A stretch of 64,000 bases of DNA. Source: Istiophorus platypterus. Lineage: Eukaryota; Chordata; Actinopteri; Istiophoriformes; Istiophoridae. Positions 59,001 to 64,000 of the stretch are shown one piece after another (the first letter of the stretch is position 1; each line of letters starts with the position of its first letter). Location: assembly GCA_016859345.1 (NCBI GenBank), contig CM029124.1:10930001-10994000 (forward strand), written 5' to 3'. Below the pieces are notes generated by a model, which saw nothing but the letters and a program-made list of their open reading frames with translations, was not told the origin of the DNA and did not search any database. The position numbers were made by a program, and so were the translations under genes.

Positions 59001-59387
59001 GAAGCCAGTGGCCCTTGGAAAACCAACACTGCAAAATAATCCTATTTTTTTCTAGACCAGTGAGTCAAAAGCAGTCTGGCTAGGAAGGTCCAAAATTGAA
59101 GCAAAAGTACTCAGATACCTATCCTCAACTCCATTTCATCACACAAACTTTTTTCGCTGCACATATTGAATGTTGCAGAGGACTCACACATTGAGGGATC
59201 AGGCAGGACGATAAATGTGGAATTTGAAAAGCATCATGTCTCATAGCGTACCTGTATTTCTGTGCATTTTCAGAGGGGAAGGTGGAGGTGACGAAGGAGA
59301 GCCTGAAGCTCTGCACCATGGGGCCAGGAAAGGTATTTGGAGAGCTGGCTATTCTCTACAACTGCACCAGGACTGCCACTGTCAAGA
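33554..59387 (+). CDS. prkg1: cGMP-dependent protein kinase 1, 5' part with two alternative first exons
   Basis: Serine/threonine kinase activated by cGMP downstream of NO and natriuretic peptides, cytosolic and important in smooth muscle, platelets and neurons. The window holds first exons 33554-33810 (I-alpha) and 37322-37626 (I-beta) plus shared exons 42969-43135 and 59274-59387. Both first exons end two bases into a codon, so either splices in frame to the shared acceptor: alpha gives ...KSDW|[9 protein letters not shown], beta gives ...[16 protein letters not shown]. Shared exons encode most of cyclic-nucleotide-binding domain A, including the phosphate-binding cassette FGELAILYNCTRTA with its Glu and Arg. 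Sequence is nearly identical to human. CNB-B, the kinase domain and the stop lie right of the window, so the gene is partial by truncation of the view. Teleosts may have two paralogues, and I cannot tell which this is. Confidence 0.95.
34976..35560 (+). promoter_or_regulatory. CpG-rich block with TATA box between the two prkg1 first exons
   Basis: CpG-dense sequence with poly-G runs (about 35129-35143 and 35420-35430) and a consensus TATAAAAG at 35509-35516. It lies between the alpha and beta first exons and is explained by neither. It may be an additional promoter. A 222-codon ATG frame spans 34976-35644, but it resembles no known protein and passes through both G runs. Confidence 0.35.
36790..37321 (+). 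promoter_or_regulatory. prkg1: CpG-rich promoter/5' leader of prkg1 I-beta
   Basis: CpG density rises near 36.79 kb and continues through the I-beta start. A 66-base pure purine tract lies at 36991-37056. An in-frame TAG at 37241-37243 with no ATG between it and 37322 supports the chosen start. The transcription start is not determined. Confidence 0.6.
36991..37056 (+). repeat. 66-base uninterrupted purine (GA/GGGA) tract
   Basis: Only G and A for 66 bases, built of GGGA, GGGAGA and GAGA units, about 270 bases before the I-beta ATG. It can form G-quadruplex or intramolecular triplex structures and is a candidate GAGA-type regulatory element. Confidence 0.9.
37322..37626 (+). CDS. prkg1: prkg1 first exon, isoform I-beta
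   Basis: Encodes 101 residues plus two bases of Gln102; donor CCACA|GTAGGT. It begins [20 protein letters not shown] and continues as a leucine zipper (DALIDELELELDQKDELIQR), followed by the linker and autoinhibitory [20 protein letters not shown]. It ends HVTLPFYPKSPQ. Most residues are identical to human I-beta. The variable linker HKQNELNEQQ is the only clearly diverged part. In mammals this zipper binds IRAG and TFII-I rather than the myosin phosphatase subunit used by I-alpha. The in-frame TAG right after the donor is intronic. Confidence 0.96.
37627..42968 (+). other. prkg1 intron from I-beta exon to shared exon 2
   Basis: A 5.3 kb intron. It begins with a long compound CA-rich repeat (37.82-38.11 kb) and has a CT run (about 38402-38424) and T/TTTA-rich stretches near 38.96-39.01 kb. 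The 38.6-41.9 kb part is AT-rich with nothing recognised. The 42.0-42.65 kb part has unique, balanced sequence that looks less decayed than its surroundings and may be a regulatory element. Confidence 0.85.
37822..38113. repeat. Compound CA-rich microsatellite with higher-order repeats
   Basis: About 290 bases of CA and CG/CA units, with longer repeated blocks such as ACCCATACATACATTAACAC (twice, about 37.97 and 38.05 kb) and GCACGCACAAACAATAACAC. It lies 200 bases after the I-beta exon. Confidence 0.95.
42969..43135 (+). CDS. prkg1: prkg1 shared exon 2 (CNB-A, first part)
   Basis: Acceptor TTGTCTCCAG and donor GAAG|GTAAAA. Supplies the last base of the split codon (Trp in alpha, Gln in beta), then [40 protein letters not shown] and IIKEGDVGSLVYVME. 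This is the helical start and first strands of cyclic-nucleotide-binding domain A, essentially identical to human. Confidence 0.97.
44555..44905 (+). repeat. Dispersed repeat, family C, copy 1
   Basis: AACTCAACAGATATTGAATG near the start, then CCATTCCCATCAGCCTCAGC, GTTAGCGCACTAACATACTA, ACCTGCTAAACATCAGCAT and TGGCTAGAGTCT in the usual order of a common percomorph repeat, recalled from memory. A family B fragment follows within 100 bases. Confidence 0.65.
44985..45115 (+). repeat. Dispersed repeat, family B, 3' fragment
   Basis: GAACTTTCACCTAAAATTGA, GTAAAAATACTCTGCTACTT and GCATCTGAGCACTTCTTCCA match the 3' end of family B, with the rest missing. Confidence 0.55.
45869..45990 (+). repeat. 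Direct repeat, left copy
   Basis: About 120 bases starting CTTAACATATTTATCTTCAA and ending GCAATCGGCACCCTAACA. It has a clearly related copy 2.6 kb downstream in the same orientation, differing by scattered substitutions. Confidence 0.85.
47195..47330 (+). repeat. Dispersed repeat, family A, copy 6 (5' fragment)
   Basis: AGGGCTGAAATTTCCATGAA, TCTATTGATCATTTAATCTA and AGTGAAAAATGTCCATCACA match the family A left part. It ends before the CCCAAAGATATT block. Confidence 0.6.
48474..48598 (+). repeat. Direct repeat, right copy
   Basis: About 125 bases starting CTGACATATTTATCTTCAGT and ending GCAATTGGCACCTGACAT. It pairs with 45869-45990 in the same orientation. It is not one of the repeat families A-E. 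Confidence 0.85.
49256..49268. promoter_or_regulatory. RFX-type X-box palindrome
   Basis: GTTGCC-T-GGCAAC is a perfect inverted repeat matching the established RFX consensus (two half sites spaced by 1-3 bases). It lies in the 16 kb prkg1 intron in otherwise unremarkable sequence. Occupancy is not known. Confidence 0.5.
51850..52255 (+). repeat. Dispersed repeat, family C, copy 2
   Basis: TGAAATATCTCAATAACTAT, then TGGATGCATTACCGTGAAAG, TCATCCCCTGACTTTTCCTT, TTTGGTACAGACATTCCTAT, CAGCATGTTAGCATTTGGCT and CACAGAGCCTTTACCATG, in the canonical family C order with an internal deletion. Confidence 0.7.
52409..53085. repeat. Large imperfect inverted repeat (foldback structure)
   Basis: The left arm 52409-52620 is the reverse complement of the right arm 52851-53085, with scattered mismatches and one indel of about 20-25 bases. 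A 38-base core is exact: 52534-52571 pairs with 52899-52936 in inverse. The spacer (52621-52850) is about 230 bases of unrelated sequence. The arms do not match families A-E. Either a foldback or long-TIR element, or an inverted local duplication. I see no clear target-site duplication. Confidence 0.85.
59274..59387 (+). CDS. prkg1: prkg1 shared exon 3 (CNB-A, phosphate-binding cassette)
   Basis: Acceptor TGCATTTTCAG and donor AAGA|GTGAGT. Completes a Glu codon, then GKVEVTKESLKLCTMGPGKV and FGELAILYNCTRTATVK, plus one base of the next codon (Thr in other vertebrates). The cassette holds the conserved Glu and Arg that contact cGMP. The human D and GV residues are replaced by E and SL, both mild changes. 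Confidence 0.97.
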
Positions 59388-59502
59388 GTGAGTCTCCACA
59401 GGCACCTGAAAACAACCTCCAAAGTGCTCGCATGAGTCTGTGTAGAATGTCCACATTTTCCCCCAGGTGACATTCTCTGTCACCTGTTCACACATAGACA
59501 CA

Positions 59503-59503
59503 G

Positions 59504-59562
<59 letters not shown>
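59503..59562. repeat. (CA)n microsatellite
   Basis: About 28 uninterrupted CA units, 120 bases after shared exon 3. Confidence 0.95.
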
Positions 59563-59563
<1 letters not shown>

Positions 59564-60179
59564 CCACTGAAATCTCTTCCTTTGGCGTAGAGCATTAGGC
59601 ATCTTTCTTTCTGTAAGTTATCAGTCCTACACTAAGACAGAGAGAGGGATCATGCCGTCACTGTATTAATGGATGTGTGGAACACGGTGATAGCATCGTT
59701 ACTTGGTCATGACGAAACGCCACCCATCATCTGTCCACTATTTCACAACACTCCGTTTAAGTGTCTTGCGAGACCCCAAGTGAGCTGAATCTCAAGGTTT
59801 ACTGCCTCTGCTCTCTCATGTGTCAAAGCTTCAGCGATGACGGAAGCCGAAGTAGGCGAGTAGGTGGTCGATCAGACTGGCAATCTGAATAGTCTGCCTA
59901 ATAGAGAAAGGAGAGGAGACTGGGAGAGGACAGGGCAGATGGTTGGCTGCGCTCTTTTGAGAAATAGCATGTTATAAGAGTGTGTCAGGATGTAAAATGT
60001 GTGTTTATGTCAGGCAGGAAATGGGAAGCAGCTAGAAATATGTGTACACATAGATGCAGCTCAAATTAAAGTGCGAGTGGCCCAGCTGGCACTGAAGAAC
60101 ATAGTGTATCATAATTAATTACGATCACGGATTGCCTGGTAAATAATTCCGCACACTGTGAGCTTCTTGATTTTTTTTT

Positions 60180-60440
60180 TTTTTCTTTTCGCTGTTGGCG
60201 GTGAAAATCTATGCGCGACCCAGGGCACCAACGACTGCGTGAGGGCCGGGGGTCACGCTGGGACTGTAGTTGAGGGCGAGGAGGCGTGAGGTGGAGCTGT
60301 GGAGGAACTGAGGTTGATGATGGCGGTGGCGGGGTTGCACGCCCCTTCCCGACGCCTTTCATGTCCCATGATGCCCTACCACTGACCAGCCTACCTGACG
60401 CAACTCCCAGATCCTGTTGCTATGGCAACAAATGCCCACA
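60180..60440. promoter_or_regulatory. Compact promoter-like cluster inside prkg1 intron 3
   Basis: A short CpG-rich island in AT-rich intron. It holds ACTACAGTCCCAGCGTG on the minus strand (about 60254-60270), resembling a ZNF143/SBS motif; TCCCATGATGCCCT at 60364-60377, resembling the second ZNF143 motif form; and an RFX X-box, GTTGCTATGGCAAC, at 60416-60429. This combination is typical of housekeeping or ciliary-gene promoters. An AATAAA follows at 60590-60595 on the + strand. No adjoining coding exon is recognised. Confidence 0.35.
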
Positions 60441-62894
60441 GGGAGATTAGCTGACTCCTTTTCCCTTTCCACCGGCGACAGAGTGTCTCCCTTTTTTCTT
60501 TTGTATATTCTCTTGCCTGCCCCCACCCCTCTGGCCTGTACTTCCTGCCAGTATTTATAAGTGTACATCAGTGCTTTGCTTTGCTGCCCAATAAAAACTC
60601 TGTACATGGAACAAATGATGTAATTGTCTACATGGGCAGAAGTATGTTTACAGCCTCACAGGGTCACTGGTACTGTCTCTGAGGGTGGCTGTCTTTGTTT
60701 TAATGTATGTCTCTACACAAGAATGTCCCAGGCTACCAGTCTGACTCCAATGGAGATCATGTAACTACTTGATGAGTGCGCATGAGGGCTCAGCTTCCCC
60801 TCAACCAATTTAATTTGATCTGTGTGTGGAACTCTGTAGGAGGATATATCCTCAGTGTGATTTTAATTTACATTGCATGGTCTCTGAAGTCATATGCCGG
60901 AGTAATTACATCTTGGCAGAATTTAGATATTGGAACTGCTAATGTGGACTCAGAGGAGCTCATCCATAAAACCGTGCCCACTATCCCCCTCCATCCTGCT
61001 ACTGCAAAGCTAACTCACAATATAATGACATTATTGCTAACTGTGGTAATGAAGAGATTATTGTAGTCTGTCCCCTATTAAGAAAACTCACAATTAAGAG
61101 CCATTATGTGCAACAACTCATTTAGAGAAATGATTTAACTATCAGACCAATCAAGAACAACTTAAAGCTTTCTGTCTAAGACAGTGATGGCATCCTCGGT
61201 GTTTCTTTGGGTTCAAGAACTGTGGTTCAGCATGCACTGTGACCAGAGCAGTGTTACCATGCAATAAAACGAGAAAAAATAGATTAAATTAGTTCCAAGG
61301 AGAGTAAAATGAACTTGAAATGTTGAAGACCAGCGGCTTTTAGTTTTAAAGCACTATAAAAGTGATATTTATTTATATACTTTAGCCCATTTAAACCACA
61401 TTGACTTTAAATCACATTTACTTAAATTGGTGCCAACCATTTCCAAAGCATACAACAGAGTTTTAGATTTTCATTGTGTCTTTTCTATCTTCCAGGCATC
61501 ATTTGGTTTCTATTCATGTCAGAACATAATGAAAATCAGACTTGAGACTGGCCTTATTTTGGTAATTCATCACAGTTATATCTCTGTCTCCTGGCTGTCT
61601 AAATCAGTCTCAAAACAAAGGGATAACATGACCATGACAACATTAAAAACAGATGTATGATCAATATGATAAGCTGCATATTGCAAAAAAACATTGGTAT
61701 AAATGGAAACCAAGGGAAAATGGTCAGCAGTGATGGAATAAGATCCATATTTAATTTATAGTAAAATATCTAAAATATGCAGCCTCATTGCTACAGTCAG
61801 TTAAAGTAACATAACAATTCACAAACAGAATGGTCGGTAACACATATGAAAAAATACTAAATAATGCAGGTTTCAGTCAATAACATTTATATTGAAAAAA
61901 AAAGTTAACTATATCAAAACATTTAATGTACATAATTGAGTTGACTTGGAAATTGTGCAAGCTTACACAATTTTATGGAGATGAATTGCAAGGATCAGAC
62001 AAAATTGCAAGCGCTCCCAAATAATACAGGGATTAGTTGAAATTATATTAATTCTTGCATTTGCATAATTGCAAATTCCTCGAGGAATTGACAAGGATAT
62101 TTGTTTTGCATCATTCCCTCTCCCTTTCATCCTTTAGCTGATCACATGTATAACCGCTTGCTTGAACTTCCCCAACAGAAATGGATCCTATTAAGTATGT
62201 TTGCCCTAACTTGAGCTTTTCAAGTAACCCTTTCTCACAGAATGTATAGTGCCTGCACCAAACTCCACCAATCAATTTTTTATATTTAGGTAGGAGTTAT
62301 GGCCACAATTTGGGTTTAGCTCTGCCAGTCTTAGCAAATGAGGTGGGATTGTACATGCAGCCTGAGAGAAAAATGTTGGCTGAGACTCAATTTACAAAAA
62401 AGTCACCTTGCCATCAAATCCATATCACGTAGTTTTTTCTGAACAACAGCTGGGAAGATGCTGAAGAGAAGCGTGGAAGAAAAAGGTAGGAGTGAAAGAC
62501 CGAAGGGAGAGGTGAGAAATACAGGACAACAGTGACAGCAAAATGATGGAGCCACCTCAAGGGAAACACTGGCATTTTTTTTGTCTGCAGACAGATAAGA
62601 GAAAGGGACAGTGGCCTTCTGCTTTTTACGGTCAAAAATGTCACCATTTCATGACGACGCAGTTCAGCGCTGCGCAGCATTAGATGTGCAGCAGTTGATA
62701 GTAGCATCACTGCACAACATGACAACAGCTGGATATGATTTAAAACAATACTGTTGTTATGGCTTGGTCTATTTCTTGAAAATGCTCACTTTGGCTATGG
62801 AATCCACGAACTTAGTTTCAAACTTGTGGGAAGAGAGTTGTCTAAATAATAGCTGCAGCCATATTATCGAGTTAACGGTCCTTCTGCAAGTTTA

Positions 62895-63165
62895 ACAGTT
62901 ACTTTCATGATCAATGAATCGGTCAGTTGTTTTATTGATTAATCGTCTGGTATATAAAATGTTGGAAAAATAGCAAACTGATAGTCAAAAGCCCAAAAAC
63001 ATTAAGCAAACCATAATATAAAACAGAGAAATGTAGCAAATATATACTTTGAAGAAGTTGTGACTAGGCACTGTCCAGGATTTCTGCTTGAAAAAATGGT
63101 TGCCAATTATTTTGCTGTCAAAGAATCTAACAATTCATTTAATGATCAATTCAGCACTATATCAT
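62895..63165 (+). repeat. Dispersed repeat, family A, copy 7
   Basis: ATGAATCGGTCAGTTGTTTT, ATTGATTAATCGTCTGGTAT and AAAATGTTGGAAAAATAGC open the copy. It continues through AAAAGCCCAAAAACATTAAG to TAATGATCAATTCAGCACTA. The central part is diverged. Confidence 0.65.
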
Positions 63166-63954
63166 AAACAGAAAAACACTGTTCCTCTCTTCTCACTGCA
63201 GGCTCAATAGTTTCATTTAAACCGACTTATTAAGCAGTTTTAAACTTACCTGCTCCAAATATTTTAGGTCCACTTTTTTTCCACGGCTTTTAACCAAACC
63301 TCATTATCTTTCTAAAAAAAAAAATCACAAGACATGTCCAACTTTTTTCAAACTACTGTTTCCAAGGTCATCACTGAACTTTCAGATTCAGATATAGACA
63401 TTTTTGTTATGAGTAAATTAAATTACACATTTGAAAACAAGATTAGAGCTCCAACAAATATGATTCCGAGGTGAACATAGTGTGCACATACCAATGCACA
63501 AAAGCATATTATTCAGTTTTAGAGGCTCTAAACAAGCGTTGGGAACCCTGACATTGCTTTGGACCATTCACATATTACGGAATGAGGTCAACGCCAGTCA
63601 TTACTAATATAATCAGCAAGAGTGATTATCTGTGTTCTCCATCAGTGGTGAAAAAAGCAGTCTCAGACGTCACCGCAGAAACTCAACTCTGTGCACATGA
63701 ATGCTTTGGCATATGACTGGATCATAATACTTTTTGATCAATAGCAATATAATTAGGGACAGTGATAAGAACCACACACACACAGAACATTTAGAGGAAG
63801 ATCCAGATGAGGAGGTGGAAGTGTGCATTTGAAGGGAAATCCAAATTATAGCTATAAAGAATACTGACTGGTTTTGGCCAGCAGCAAGCACACACAAACA
63901 TTTCACACACATATTTTCTTTCTTTGAGCCAGTCTCTGTAACTAGCTCTCTCTC

Positions 63955-63962
63955 TTCCTCTT

Positions 63963-63994
<32 letters not shown>
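63955..63994. repeat. (CT)n/(CA)n microsatellite
   Basis: A CT-rich run followed by a short CA run close to the right edge. Confidence 0.9.
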
Positions 63995-64000
63995 ACAGAG

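Larger units (their letters stand above)
43136..59273 (+). other. prkg1 intron between shared exons 2 and 3
   Basis: A 16.1 kb intron. It contains copies of repeat families A, B and C, a 120-base direct duplication (45.87 and 48.47 kb), an RFX X-box at 49.26 kb, small TG/CA microsatellites (about 49.77, 51.0 and 51.41 kb) and a large imperfect inverted repeat (52.41-53.09 kb). The 46.0-46.75 kb segment has low-repeat, balanced sequence that may be a conserved enhancer. Elsewhere, including 53.1-59.2 kb, I recognise nothing specific. Confidence 0.9.
59388..64000 (+). other. prkg1 intron 3, running off the right edge
   Basis: No sequence resembling the next PRKG1 exon is found, so the window ends inside an intron of at least 4.6 kb. 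It starts with a CA microsatellite and has a promoter-like CpG-rich cluster at 60.18-60.44 kb, a family A repeat at about 62.9-63.16 kb and CT/CA repeats at the edge. The 60.6-62.6 kb part is AT-rich with nothing recognised. Confidence 0.85.

Noticed and set aside
59388..64000. Search for the next PRKG1 exon (residues after CNB-A cassette)
   Set aside because: No sequence encoding the expected continuation with splice sites was found. The window probably ends within the intron.

Overview
This window reads as ordinary vertebrate nuclear DNA, almost certainly from a ray-finned and probably percomorph fish. It has GT-AG introns, long AT-rich noncoding stretches, CpG-rich first exons, many CA/GA microsatellites, and several dispersed repeat families that I recognise from memory of percomorph genomes. 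Most of the open frames longer than 60 codons are chance frames in noncoding DNA. The supported protein-coding content is two genes, both on the + strand.

Region 1 (1-15.7 kb): the sgms1 gene (sphingomyelin synthase 1). All five coding exons are present (8444-9057, 9175-9292, 10791-10944, 11988-12154, 13242-13418). They join in frame into a 409-residue protein with an N-terminal SAM domain, six predicted membrane segments and an intact His-His-Asp catalytic triad. The first 8.1 kb is noncoding, probably a 5' intron. The 3' UTR runs to about 15.68 kb.

Region 2 (15.7-33 kb): intergenic. It holds a decayed non-LTR retrotransposon on the minus strand (about 16.4-17.7 kb), several dispersed repeats (one inserted into another), short tandem arrays and an unexplained CpG-rich block at 30.2-31.8 kb.

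Region 3 (33-64 kb): the 5' part of prkg1 (cGMP-dependent protein kinase 1). Both alternative first exons are present: the I-alpha exon (33554-33810) and the I-beta exon (37322-37626). Both splice in the same phase to shared exons at 42969-43135 and 59274-59387, which encode most of cyclic-nucleotide-binding domain A. The rest of the gene, including CNB-B and the kinase domain, lies beyond the right edge. The large introns hold dispersed repeats, a roughly 680 bp imperfect inverted repeat (52.4-53.1 kb), two RFX X-box palindromes and a compact promoter-like cluster near 60.2-60.4 kb.

The two products act in different pathways: sphingolipid synthesis in Golgi and plasma membrane, and NO/cGMP signalling. 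They share a neighbourhood, not an operon. I found no undescribed gene system. The items most worth a second look are the candidate extra promoters around prkg1, the large inverted repeat and the gene orientation compared with human.
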